Positions 49,301 through 60,561 of a DNA stretch of 64,000 nt are shown here, one piece after another. This DNA comes from Ectocarpus siliculosus (lineage: Eukaryota; Sar; Phaeophyceae; Ectocarpales; Ectocarpaceae). The notes under the pieces were generated by a model. It ran no database searches, had not been told where the DNA came from, and worked only from the letters and a program-made list of their open reading frames with translations. Position 1 is the stretch's first letter. Each line of letters begins with the position of its first letter. Made by a program: the position numbers and the translations under genes. The stretch covers positions 6,084,871-6,148,870 of the forward strand of contig FN649751.1 of NCBI GenBank assembly GCA_000310025.1. The letters run 5' to 3'.

Positions 49301-51825
49301 TGTCGAGCAAGTGGTGTTAATGTGTTATGCGGAGAGCCTCCAAAAACGTCTGCGCCCGCCTTCCCGCTCAAGCTTTGTCGTTTCCAACGAGCTTGAGTCT
49401 CCACGTCTCCATGCCCCACCGCCCACAGCTCATCGATTTCCTGCCGATGTTCCGCTCCAACCACAGATCATGGCGTACTACCTGCTGACGGTGCTCGAGC
49501 AAGACGGTGGTATTGAGGTGCAGCGGTTGGTCAAGGACCTGGTCAGGAGCCGGGTGAGCTGGTTTCGAGATCGGCCGCGTTGATTTGGTTCTGCAATTTT
49601 CTTATGAGCGAATGTGAAGTTCGTCACGATCTCCGTACGGACGGTAGCAAACGACCGAGGCCACCAAACCACGCAGCAATGGCAGCCTTGGCTGTGATTC
49701 CACGCCGTTATGCACGAGACCTGAGTATTACACGCTTGTATTGCTTCGGATTTTGGTGGACCTATGCCGAATAGGCGGAACACGCCAGTTTTTTGCGAGA
49801 GGTGCGTAGTTTTGATGACGTAATCTGCATTTGGCAAACTGGCCGATTGTAACCAACCTCCACACAGTTTCGTTGGTTACTTCGTCGGCTACGATGCCAC
49901 ACCATTTCGATGCCAGTAGACCACGGTTGACAGTTTGTTTTCTCGTTTCCGCCGCTTCGGTTTCCACTACTGCTCCCCACTCCTCTCCCGCCCCCCACCA
50001 GCGCGAGGAGGTGCTCGATTCTCCGGAGATCAGAGGGGCCCTGAAGGTCGTGCGAGCGTGGCATGCCGGGGACTACGTCACGTTCTTCCGGGCGTTTCGG
50101 CAGCAGGGGGTGATGCACCGGTGCCTCATGTCCCAGTATGTCAAGCCTATGCGCGACTCGGCGATCAAAGTGCGTCCCTCTCTTGTGCTGTCAGTTGTGC
50201 TGTGCGTACGCGTGCGGGGGGAGGGTGGAATGGGGCGCACAGATTGGAAAAAGCCGAACGGGCTTCACGTTCGCATCTATTTTGGCTACCTCGATGTTTT
50301 ACATGTGTGCATGAGTAGTTCAGCAGTCTGTTTGTGTGTGGGTTGTTCCTGGGTCTAGGAAACTAGAAGAATCTTCGATGCACCTCGAGTTCTTCATCTG
50401 CAGGCCTTGGAACCACGATGTTGTGAGATGCCGAGTTGTGTGCGTTTGTTTCCCGGACTGGCGAGACTATGTAGTGGTATGGTTCCCTCTTTATATTCGG
50501 CTTCTTAGTCAACATTGATCACACTTGATTCAAGGGGGGCACTGTTTCTGTCTGCCAACAAAGTCGACCGTCTCCCAAGCAGCACTCTGATCGGCGAGTA
50601 CGACGCTGACCCGACGTGCTTTCTCGACCTTGAGCTCATTTTTTGAGCTCTCTTGTGGCGCCTGAGGTCCCTTGGTCCCACCCGTCACTGTTCGCCATGC
50701 CTGAAGCACCTTCTTTCCACAGCTTACGAGCCTGCTGCTGCAGCAGCAGCAATAATAGCCTAGGTGCTCGTGGCAGGCATGATGATCGGAACAACGCCTC
50801 GCTGCGAGCAAAGTGTGTCTTCTCGAGTGAATGGGACGTGTCGCGCTTGGTCAACCCCCTCCGCCAGCCTAGCACCGGCTGTGATAACCAATAATACCAC
50901 CGGTTATATTGTGGATTAGAATCGTTCAAGTGGTCGACTTCGTGCGTTTGTTGATCCTTGATTTCTCCCCTGCTCGGCACGTTTTCACAGGTGATTGCCC
51001 AGTCGTTCGCCGACTTCTCCACTTCGGAGCTGATGCGACTGCTGTGCTTTGAGAGCGAAGACCAGGCCGTCGACTTTCTGATGGTGTACAGCTTGAAGGT
51101 GTCACGTGCTGGTCAGGTGAGAATCGAGCCTTGTGGAGTTATATGTGTATTCGAGGTGCCAACCGACATCAAGAGCGTTCCTTTTGTTTCGCCTAGGGAT
51201 TCATGTACCTAGGGAGCCATTATGATTGACTCCGGGCGTTTTTCAGCAGGTGTAGTAGCAAGTTTACCTCTCTGGATATAGATCAATTGTCCTTGCGTTG
51301 TTCGTGTTTTGGTTGCCAGCCTCTAGTTTTCTCTCAGTCCTCGCGATGCCTCCGCCACTACTGTTGCCCTTTCCACCGACGGAGTATTGGTCGAGGCGCT
51401 GGCTCCCGCGCGTCCACGCCCCCACTGCGCTGACGCCCGCACCCTCACACCTCTCTGTGGCAGAACATAACTTCCTACGAATGGCGACCCTTTTAATAGC
51501 GCGTTACACCAGCAGATACCAGCCGATGTTTCCCTACGCAACGTTCCCGCAGATTCCCCTTCCCGTACATGCTCTCTCTCACTCAGTCGACCTTCGCCTC
51601 GCGAAAACTGTCGATATTTCCCGGGGTTGCCATCAGGTGCACCTTAGGACGAGGGACCAAAATGGCAGGTGGACGATGGCTTTCAAGCACCCGGCGGCTA
51701 TGCCAGAACCTCCGCCGTTGCAAGACCTCGTGGAGCCCAAGCCCTGGCGCCTTGCGTCCGAGTGGGTGTGCAAGGATGACTACGAGCCCTCAGCGGACAA
51801 ATCTCACGACGTCACCTCTGCTCCC

Positions 51826-51883
<58 letters not shown>

Positions 51884-54800
51884 CGGATGGCGCGAAAGGA
51901 GCAGCCGCCTTGAGAAGGGCCACGTCATCCTCGTCCACTGGGTCTGCCAGCGGACGAGGAGGAGGAAGCCTGAGATCGATGGGTGCTGGGAGAGTGGCGG
52001 TGCCGCGGCGCCCGTCGATCTCTCAAGCCAGTCCTTCGCTAGCACACCCTTCTTCAAGCGGCAACACGGGAGTGCTTTCTGGGGGTGGCGCCAGGGATGC
52101 TCCCAGCACTGGCTCAGGTACCGGAAAGGCTGCAGGGAGCACTTTTCCGCCGTTTGGGGCGCCCGGTACGAAGGTCACAGAAGCTTCTTCGAACAAGCCC
52201 TTGCCGGGCCAGCCAGCCACCACGACGCAGCAGGGCGCTTCTGTCTCTTCACTGGCAACGTCCTCTCCCGCGACACCGCTCGCCGCGGTTGGTGGTTTCG
52301 TGTTCGCGCCGCATAGTCCCGCGCCGTCCTCGAAGTCTAACGCACAGGATGCTCCGGCAGGTAAAGGTCCGAATTCGGGTGCGCCGACGCCGCCATTGGC
52401 ATTCCCACCGCTTGATAGTACCATCGGTGCAAAGCTTGGCAGTGTGGCTGGAGACTCATCGACGGTGGCTACGGGAAAAGACGCCCTTCTCCCATCTGAT
52501 TCGGCGGGGGGCACGCAGGGTGGTCAGGGCCCGGGCGCGGGCGTTGCGACGGGAGGGTCGGTTGCGGCGTCCATCGCGTCCGCTTCCACCTTCGCCCCTA
52601 CCCCCGCTCCAACCCCTCCGCAGACCGGTGGCTCAACACCCGCGGCCGTAGCTGCAGCGGCGCCTGGCAAACGTAGAAAGTCGCCTGTCTCGCCTCCGAG
52701 CGGGTTGGTCGGAAACGCCCCGCCCACGGGGGACGGGCTTAACGTCCCGCACCCGGCATCTCGTGACCAGGCGAAGAGAGATCGGAAGACGCCCACAACC
52801 ACTATACCGGCTGGCGCCTCACCAGCGGAGGGCGCAGCGGCAAATGCCGCTTTGGCGGCTGCCCAGCAGGCGGCGCGGGAGGACGCAAAGCGGGCGATGG
52901 ATGATCGGCAGCGGCGAGAGAAAGCGGAGGCGGAGGAAGCGAGACGAAAGGAACTGGCCGCTGCGAGACAAAGGGCGGCGCAAGCGGCAGCGGCGGCAGC
53001 GGAGGAAGCGAAGCGGGTGCGTGATGCCGAAAGCCGCGCGGAGCGTGCGCTGGCGGCGGGGAGACTTGTTCCGTCGGATGTGGTCGATAAGGTGAGAGCT
53101 TTTCGACGGTTTCACGGAGGCGCGAGGAAATAAATCTGCTGTGTTCACACTCCATAGATAGAACGGGTACTAGGTCAGGGCTGCAGGTTTGATGCGTATG
53201 TAGCGTGTGGTGTGAAGAAGTGCTGCCTATAGCTGCTTGCTGCACAAGATCACCGTTCTTCTCTATTTTGTCTATAGTGCCGAAGCAATCTCTTGGCATG
53301 CGACTGAGCATACTGCGTGCCGTTCGTTTCCTTGGCCAGTATTGTTCGCGATCTTTTGCTTGTCGCGATCACGTGCATGGGTGTGGTTGCTGTTTTGACC
53401 ATCTGAAGAGGCGAGTCTGCCCGAGGAGTTGGCCGTCCAAGCTATGTTGTTGCACATCAACGCCGTCGGAAGAACGTAGTCGCTCAACGCAGCGACATCA
53501 ATCGCACTGCCAGAGCTTACCAGCAGTGCATGACCCCAGCTTCCGTTGGTTCTGACCACCCGTGTGTACAACGCAGCTGCCGGACGGCCGGCTTCGACGG
53601 TCAGCTTTACAACACCGGAAAAAGTCGGGATTACGCCTTGCTCAGCTGGAAATCGCCGTCTTGCGCCGTAGGCGGTCTGCGGCCTGGGGAGTGTGGTTAG
53701 AGGAGACGAGATCTTGCGTGGAAGAACAGCGTTTGGTGAGGAAAGGTCGAACTGCAGCTGTGCGGTTTTGTTTTGAGCGGGAGAGTTTTTTCTGGTTACC
53801 GCAGCAGTCCGCCCTCGCCATGTGCTTCTAGCGATGTGCGATAACTTCAACGCAGTATCGAATTATCCATGTCTACAAGAAGAAGTCGATGAGTGTCAAA
53901 TTGGCAGAATGCGATTAGACTGTGAATAGGACTGCTTTGACACGGTAGGTCTTGATGCACCACGCAAGGGGGTATTCGAAATGATGATTGCACTCCCTTT
54001 TCTTCCTCATGTCCTTCACCACACCCCGCGGAACAGATGGAGCTCCGCAACCGACGCTTCGAAGAGCGAAGTGCCCTGACCGAGGAGGCTTCCATCCTCA
54101 GGAAAACCAAGAAGCGTCGCTCCCGGTCCTTCAACGATTCGGGTAGTGGCGTACCAGGCAAGGCGAAGGCCGAGGCGGTGGCAACAGCAGCAGCGGATAC
54201 GGAAGCGAAGCGACACGACGTATCCCGAAGCGGGGAGCTTCGCAAGCCCCGACCGCTTGACGTTGCCGCCGTCGTGTCGCCAGGGGTCGCCAAGAACCAG
54301 GGAGAAGAAACCGAGGAAGCGTTCAGAGCGGTGGGACTGACGACGGTTTGGAGGCCTGTCACCAAGGCCAGAGAGCGGAGCAGCTCTCCCGACAATTCCT
54401 TGCTGCTACCGGTGGGAGGGTTGTCCCCCTCTCCGCCCCACTTGTTCTGGAAGGCGGTGGTGGTAGCACCATCTCATACGAGAGGGAACGTGGGGGCGTG
54501 GCTCGAGGCCAAGTTCGGCGGCAGCGCAGCAGGTGGGGGCGCGGAGGGGATGTCGGCGTACCGAAGGGAGCTAGTGTCTCACGGGTTGTGCCCCGAGCTG
54601 GACAAGGGGGTGGTGTCAGGCGCCGAGGACGAAGAGGAAAGTTCGTGCGGGAGTTCGGGCACCTCGAGGCTCATGTTCCGGGAGCTAAGGTGGGTCGAGC
54701 AGACGGGGGAGGGGGGGGTTGGACCATCTGGTCCTGATTCGCCCTCGGCAGAAAAGTGGGAGATCGAGTTTTTTGTCACGGTTTTCAGGGGTGAAATCGT

Positions 54801-57800
54801 GTTTCTGATTGACTGCGATGGTGGCGTCCGAGTGCTCACGAGGTTTGGCGATGATGTGCGTTGGGTGTGTGTTCGTATGCTGCAATGCACTTGCTGCAGC
54901 AGCACGGTGTTTGTTTGCTCCTGATGCGCCCGATGCAGTTGGTGGGCCCTCTCCTGTATTCCGTTGGATGACTGCCCTAGTGCCAATGCCCAAGGTCTAC
55001 GAATGCCAGCGCTTGTTTTCGGAAGGTCCTTTCGTCGTACGCCGGGTTAGGTAAACCGACCTCAGCGCTGACGCGGACCGCTTCCGGAAGATGACCAACG
55101 ACTCCACCTCGCGTGCCGTCTTGTTGCCCCACCACATTTGATGGCCTCACACGGTCGGCCTTCGTTTTTTTCTTGCCGTTATTTCTTGGGCAGGGAGTTG
55201 CGGACGACCACTCCGGCTCGATCGGAGAAGAGCAGCGCGCCTCCCCAGTGGATTCACCTTTGCGTGCAGCGCGTTAGCATCCACGAGGGGTGCCGCCTTG
55301 AGCCGTCGTCGCAATTGTCGGAAAAGCTAAAGGCGGCGAGCGTGGTGATCTTCGCGGCAACACCGAGGGACCAAGAACGCTTCTTCTGGTCACCATTGCA
55401 CCCAAAGGTGGCTCAAACAATCGGCCAATTTGTTGGGAAGCAGGAGACGGTGCCATAGGTTGAATGGTCAGCAGTTGGGCCAGTAAATTAGTTCCGGGTC
55501 GAAGAACGAGTACATAGGTCGCAGTAAAGATCAGAAATGCTGCAAATCGCATCTCGGAGGTTCGCCTCCCAAGGCATGTGGAGTATGAATTTCACCACAC
55601 CTGACTTGATGCTATTCTTTTATATCGCGCTATGTCTTGCCCTCCCCAATGTCCCGCGATTTGCCACAGCCGGACTGGTCCCAGGCCAAAGCAGAGCTTC
55701 GCCTCGCGCTCGAGTCGGCGTCGCCGCGCGGTGGCGGTACAGCAAGCGTCGGGGTGCCAGTTCTGGTCGTTATCCCGGTGAAGGACTCGGTCTTGCAACG
55801 AGACGCCGGTTGCGCTAACCCGGCCGCTTTCGATCGCACACGCGAGAGAATTCTGGAGGACGCGTGGGAAGGGCTGGGGCTGCGAGAGGTGGCTCAGTAC
55901 GGCTGCAGCTTCCGGGTGGCGCTAGTAGGACTGCACGAGTTCGAGAGCAGGTCGAAGGCGGCTGCAGCTAGGGGGGCGGGTGTGGTGTTTGCGGGCAGTC
56001 TGGAGGACGCTTGCTCGGAGGACGTCGCAGGGAAGCTGGCGGAACTTGCAGGTGAGGTTCGAGGATCGTTTGTAGTCCCTTGTGCGAATTCTGGTTTGTT
56101 GGGCATGACGTGCGACCTATTTAAACGGCTTTCTCTGAGGCGACATGGCATCCATGGACGTGGCCGATGTCCTGTCCTTTTGACACTGCTCAATCCCTTG
56201 ACCGTTGCGGTTCTTTCAGAACGGGCCCCTAGGCATCCTTTGGTGGCCACCCGCTGCCTTCAAGAACTGCTCAACACTGCCGTGTCCCGGGCCACTACGG
56301 ACGACCGCTACGCCGACGCCGTCGGCCTCCCTCTGCCTCCGTCCCGCTACGAAGACCCCCCACTGGGCTGTGTTGTCGAGGCAGCGAATCGCGCGACGGA
56401 GCACGTGTGCCACCTGCTCGTACGCAGGAGCAGCGCCTGGCCGATTGCAGAGTTTGCCGCGACGGCGACTGTCGTGCACGGGCGCCAACGGAGAGAGATG
56501 ATGTATGTTCCAGGAGCGGCGCGGGCCGCTGGGGGAGAAATCGCCGGGTCGCCTCTTGACGCGCCTGACTGCGCCACCCACGTTGAGCCCAGCGACGCGG
56601 GTAGGTTGAAAACCGCCTTGGAAGCCTCGGGCGCCCTGCCTCTCGACTGGGAGACGGTACTGCCATCGTTCGGTATGCCGAGCCGCACGAACCCTGGCTT
56701 TGCCGGAGGGGCGGACGTCGTTTTGCGAGCCGCTTTTCTGCCCCCCATCCCTCCGAAGCTCGCGGAGGCGTTCAGTCCAAACGTCTTGGCGGGGCGGGAA
56801 GGCGCGCGTCCCCTGGGACCGGAGGTGGCGTGGAACCGGGTGGAGGAGCTAGAGACGTATCTCGGGAGAGGGTTGATGGCGCAGGAGTTGCGCTTTCGAC
56901 TTGCGGAAGCATTGGCAGGCGGAGTCATGATGAAGGGTCCCCCCCCGCCGTGGCGTACGCTGGTGCGGGATGCGATCGCGAGGAGAGTGGTGCTGGCGAG
57001 ATCCGGGGAGGGTGCGGGATTGCGCCCCCTTGTTGTTCACTTCATCGCATCTTTCGGCCAGGATCGCTTGGAGGGAGAGACGGGCCGTGGTGCGGTACCG
57101 AGGTTGCTGGAGGCTGAGATTTTCGGAGGGGTGAGTGATGTTGCTTGTGTACGTGACACCTGGTATTGGATTTTGCTGTCGAAAGTCCAGTTGCGCGAGA
57201 GTGTAAGAGTCACACACAGCTCATGTGGTTCATTGCTTGCGTGCAACATTAAGTTTTTGTAGTCTTTTTGCAAGATTATGTTTTCTGGTATGACAATAAC
57301 TACTCCGTACTAGCTTGCCACTGCCAGAGTACTAGCTTGCCACTGCCAGAGCTGTCGTCTTGCCGTTAATGCAAAGAAGGCGGCCCCGGGGGAATCCGTC
57401 TTTTTGCGGAAATCCTTTACGGGGGAAGATTTTCTGTCCACAGACACATGTCGGTTGTGGCGTGGATCGTGAAACATTTGCGACGAAGATTGTTTTTCTG
57501 CTAGACATTGGCATTGACCCGCACACAAGTGGTGTCCAGGGTGTCATCGACTCGTATCGTTGATGGCCAGGCTAAACCATTGGTTGGCCTGTCTACATTG
57601 TCAAGAACGATGAAGATCGAACGCTGTTGCTTTTGAGAGCATCTTGTCGAGAAGTAACTGTCGGTATTTGGCGCAGTGTTGGTGTTGTTCTACGGTAGAA
57701 GCAGGAGAATAGGGCGGCTCAGTTTCATGCTTCCATCGTAACGGCGCCTTCACAGTCGTGCTCTGTTGCCCGTCTTCGACTCTTCCCTCAGCCATCGCTT

Positions 57801-58547
57801 GGGTCGAACGCGGTGGTGGCGAACGAAGAGCGGGTGTTGGCCCCTTCTCGCGACCCGACAGGCAACACGGAAATCGTCGGAGCGCGGGCCTCGGCCACGC
57901 TCAAGCGCATGGCGCCGCTCCTCGTAGATTCCAGACCGGACGGCGCCAAGCACCGTAGGACGAGCTCATGCTCGACTCCAAACGGGAGTGACAGGAATTC
58001 CTCTCGCCGTCGCTTCTTCGGCAGCAGCAGCGGTAGCCGGAGCACGACGCTCAAGTTCGATGACGGCGACGACGTTGACCGGCTGCTGAGCGAGGGATTT
58101 GAGGGTATCGCTCTCGAGACGGAGGAGATCAAGATATCGCGAGAACGCGCCGCTTCGTTCGCTGCCGCTGACCGGGACCTGGACACCGCGTTTCTGGCGT
58201 CAATCGGTGTTTCATTGGCTGGATCTGGTGGCGGTGGCAGAGGTGGTGGCGCACTCCCGCCATTTGATCTCAACCGGGTGACCGCGCTTCCTCGCGGCTT
58301 GACAAAACAAGAAAAGGCAAGAACGGACGCCGAAAAGCAAGCATACGAGGCTAGACAGCGCCAGGCCGCAGCGACTCTCTCAGCCGCCGATTACAAGTGT
58401 TGGGAGATTCGGGAAGAGCTGGGCGGGTACCGGAGGCAGGAAGAGAAGATACGGGCGCAGATTCTCGACGGAGATCCCTTGGTGCCGCTGTACGACGAAT
58501 CAGGCGGTGGCGTAGATCGGGCAGGATTGGGGGCTTCGCCTTTTTAG
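43313..58547 (+). CDS. Giant GANP/MCM3AP-like mRNA-export protein (FG repeats, SAC3 domain)
   Basis: Thirteen exons join in phase: 43313-45745, 46179-46300, 46784-46877, 48824-48895, 49467-49553, 50002-50169, 50991-51116, 51553-53091 (the 51116/51553 joint has alternatives), 54037-54689, 55194-55407 (or 55449), 55670-56051, 56220-57130, 57792-58547. The total is about 2,518 residues. Residues 1-680 are Gly/Ser/Thr-rich with FG dipeptides (MFGTGKG, GTFGVG, GAGFGTGAGFGG), like FG nucleoporins. The SAC3 domain starts at AMCPPEEMSRR (about 684) and shows NFVWDRFRMVRSDYNMQ, YEFYTIRVSRG, WHAGDYVTFFRAFRQQGVMH, RCLMSQYVKPMRDSAIK and MRLLCFESEDQAVDFL. Next come an (CAG)18 polyglutamine tract, Ala/Glu/Arg coiled coil (EEAKRVRDAESRAERAL) and a GANP-like C-terminal region (GVPVLVVIPVKDSVLQRD). 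GANP proteins are the scaffold of the TREX-2 complex that links transcription to mRNA export at nuclear pores. Human MCM3AP also fuses these parts, but is shorter at about 1,980 residues. Confidence 0.88.
44545..45130 (+). repeat. Coding tandem repeat in the FG region
   Basis: The GANP-like first exon contains about five related units of roughly 120-145 bases. Each has a core IMGGFG.PPP.ASSSPPAF followed by a Gly-rich spacer and KSKKA. Cores start near 44556, 44690, 44815 (degenerate), 44908 and 45043. The last two units are nearly identical and 135 bases apart, which suggests recent unequal exchange. Confidence 0.75.
47234..48665. mobile_element. Non-autonomous pogo-like DNA transposon
   Basis: The element is 1,432 bp with perfect 25-bp terminal inverted repeats beginning CAGTAGGGGGCCCGATATAA and ending GGCGG. 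It is flanked on both sides by TA (47232-47233 and 48666-48667), the target duplication of the Tc1/mariner-pogo superfamily. Repeats of TATAAGGCGG recur near both ends (about 47286, 47353, 48530, 48570, 48592 and 48609), probable transposase-binding sites. It has no intact transposase. An open piece at 47880-47998 ending in KPVRQSDMREFL may be a remnant of the protein's C-terminus. A second open piece (about 47414-47665) has no recognised domain. The perfect ends suggest fairly recent activity, which would need a transposase supplied from elsewhere. Confidence 0.85.
47633..47708. repeat. Near-perfect palindrome inside the transposon
   Basis: Two arms of 38 bases, with one mismatch, meet at 47670/47671. 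The core reads CTAGTCAGC/GCTGACTAG. A further copy of the right arm occurs in direct orientation at about 47829-47866, so the internal part of the element is rearranged around this sequence. Confidence 0.85.
51829..51882 (+). repeat. (CAG)18 polyglutamine microsatellite
   Basis: Eighteen uninterrupted CAG codons lie within exon 8 of the GANP-like gene and encode Gln18, between the SAC3 domain and a Ser/Gly-rich linker. A pure tract of this length is likely to vary between individuals. Confidence 0.95.
56052..56219 (+). other. Probable 168-nt intron that is open in frame
   Basis: The stretch begins GTGAGG and ends with the pyrimidine-rich acceptor TTCTTTCAG. Its length is a multiple of three and it has no in-frame stop, so it can be read through or spliced out without a frame change. 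Removing it joins KLAELA to ERAPRHPLVATRC. The 56 residues it would add are Arg/Leu-rich and unlike the flanking domain. Confidence 0.6.
57309..57352 (+). repeat. 22-bp tandem duplication
   Basis: Two adjacent copies of a 22-base unit beginning ACTAGCTTGCCACTGCCAGA, identical except for the last base, lie in the last intron of the GANP-like gene. Confidence 0.85.
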
Positions 58548-59121
58548 TTGTGTGGTACCGTTCACCTTGATGTTATTGAGACAAGCGATTCGATGGGCAC
58601 CGAGTATGGCGAGCCTGTTTCTGTGCCCTCTGACAGAGATAGTGGTTGGTGTTCAGGATAATTTGGTGTAAAGAGGCTTGTTGCGGGCAGTTTCGAGCTA
58701 GTGGTGTTTGATGTTGCATACGGAACGTCGTGGTGGCTGGGAATTAAGTGATGCAACCAAGTGGCACCCACAGCATTTAGCGCTATCACCCCCACATCCG
58801 CGCGCAAACGCGAATGCAGTAGTTTTGCTCTTTGCGCCGAAAGTTTGTGAGTGTAATGTAATGCTGCACACTCGACCTGTTGGTATCCTCCCTTGTGTAA
58901 TGGTGCCCATAGCATCTACGCTGGGGATTCATGCCAACAGAACGCTGCGTCTACGGCACGATTGGTAGCGGCACCCCAGGCCCTCCTCGCTCCTGTTTCG
59001 ACACGACCCACAACGCACCACGCAAATATGATAGTTGGCTCAACGGGCCATAAGTTCGCGAAGTCCAATACAAGAGCTAACACTCCCACCAACACATAGC
59101 GTGCGCCAGTGACTCAATTCT
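58548..59121. other. Region between the GANP-like and C2H2 genes
   Basis: Both genes converge here, so it should hold two 3' untranslated regions. I see no exon, repeat or RNA gene in it. Confidence 0.5.
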
Positions 59122-60561
59122 TCACCCCAGACGGTCCTCGTTGTGGGACACCGATCGCCCGAAAGGTCCCCGTGCGGGTGAAGCAACTCCGGCCCAAGTC
59201 GCCACCGTCCCTGACAGTCCCGGCCCGGCAAGCAGGCTTTGACGAGTTCTCAATACTTTTTCTTCGTGCAACTGTTGCAGCTCTTGTCGCACGCTCTGCG
59301 GCAAAGTTGTGCGTAGCCGGAATTTCTCGGCCGCAGCCCCGGCACCTTCAAACGAGGCCGGAGGCCTGTCGCGGAAGAGCTGAGGGGAGCGACGGAGCCG
59401 GTGGTATTCAGGGACCTCGGCGTGGGACCTCTCGTGGGTTTTGAGCGTAGATGCTTTGGCAAATGCAGCTCCACAGTCCGGCCGTGCTCGGCAAATGAAG
59501 CGCCGTGACGATGATGGCGACGTCTTCGCGGGCGCGGAAGAGGATACGCTACCCTCGCTTCTTCCAGATTTTTTCGTAGGTGTCCGCTGGTTCGGCGGTG
59601 GTTGTTCCCGCTGAGCGTTAGGGTTTCGTTGGCTGCTGGATTCTTGCTCGGCAAGTATATCGATTTGGGCCCTCTCAAGCACGGTGCCCTCGACGGGAGG
59701 GGAGGGGAGCGAACACCCGGGTGCCGCTGTTGCCGCCTCCGGCACCACTTCCTTTCTTGTGTCACCGGTCCCGCCCTTTACGGAAGGATTCTCCGAGGCC
59801 GCCGGTCGGTCCCAGATCCCGTGGGGGATGTCATCCTCATCCTTAGGCGATGGTTGGCCGTTGGCTTCCGTGTCTTGTCGAGGATTGAGACAGGCTTGCA
59901 CCCGGTCCAGACGCGGGGGGCGACCGAACGGATCTAATGACGATCTCTGGTACCTGGGATCAAACTCAAACAAATGCTGACGTTTTGGCGTCCTCCCCTT
60001 CTTTCTGTCGCGACACCTGAAACTACCGTCGCGGTCGTTGGGCTTTGCATTCGCGAACGCGTCGCCGCTGCACGACGCCGGCGTTCGCGGTGCATCTAGA
60101 CCAGGAGGTCTGCCTTTTTGCTTCCCACGGTGAGCACTGAAGTGTTCAGATGCGCATGTTCTCGCCGTCAGAAGGCCTAGCATTCTCTCGATTTCTTCGA
60201 TAAAATGCGGTGGTAACCCCCACGCTCTCACAGGGACACGCGCGAGCACTCTCACGTTCAAAACACCATCTGCCTCCAGACGAACCTTGAACGGATCCGC
60301 CAGTGTGGCTGCGGCCTCAAGCCGACGCTCGAGCAACGTCCGGCAGGGGTCCACGGGGGCAGACCCGTATGAACGGCCCGTCGAAGCGGTTTTGGGCGTT
60401 TGAGTAAAGGATGACGAGGGTGGATCCGCTCGGGTTGCGTCGAGCTGACGAACAAATTCACGAAGCGCCTCGCGTCCCATCGGCACCTTCGAGAAGTATG
60501 ACACCAAACAACACAAGGGAAGCTGGAGAATTCGAGCAGAAATTGTTTGCAGAGGCTCCAT
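59122..60561 (-). CDS. Single C2H2 zinc-finger protein
   Basis: One long exon encodes about 479 residues from the ATG at 60561 (MEPLQTISARILQLP) to a stop at 59122. An in-frame upstream Met at 60627 is possible but adds only 22 residues without known features. The N-terminal 150 residues look partly folded (VSYFSKVPMGREALREFVRQ, FKVRLEADGVLNVRVLARVP, HFIEEIERMLGLL). The middle is Pro/Ser/Arg-rich and disordered. Near residue 372 is one zinc finger, FICRARPDCGAAFAKASTL then KTHERSH: C-X5-C-X12-H-X3-H, with five residues between the cysteines instead of the more usual two to four. A charged helix follows (LPQSVRQELQQLHEEKVLRT). Single-finger proteins of this kind may bind nucleic acid or protein; which is not shown. 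I do not recognise the wider family. Confidence 0.7.
   Translation of the reverse strand: MEPLQTISARILQLPLCCLVSYFSKVPMGREALREFVRQLDATRADPPSSSFTQTPKTASTGRSYGSAPVDPCRTLLERRLEAAATLADPFKVRLEADGVLNVRVLARVPVRAWGLPPHFIEEIERMLGLLTARTCASEHFSAHRGKQKGRPPGLDAPRTPASCSGDAFANAKPNDRDGSFRCRDRKKGRTPKRQHLFEFDPRYQRSSLDPFGRPPRLDRVQACLNPRQDTEANGQPSPKDEDDIPHGIWDRPAASENPSVKGGTGDTRKEVVPEAATAAPGCSLPSPPVEGTVLERAQIDILAEQESSSQRNPNAQREQPPPNQRTPTKKSGRSEGSVSSSAPAKTSPSSSRRFICRARPDCGAAFAKASTLKTHERSHAEVPEYHRLRRSPQLFRDRPPASFEGAGAAAEKFRLRTTLPQSVRQELQQLHEEKVLRTRQSLLAGPGLSGTVATWAGVASPARGPFGRSVSHNEDRLG

Noticed and set aside
51298-51552. Upstream part of the open frame that runs into GANP-like exon 8
   Set aside because: It precedes good acceptors at 51552 and 51586 and has no similarity to SAC3 family sequence, so it is treated as intron.
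53272-53850. 192-residue open frame on the minus strand inside an intron of the GANP-like gene
   Set aside because: No recognisable motif, no splice context, and it lies antisense in an intron between two well-supported exons; taken as a chance frame.
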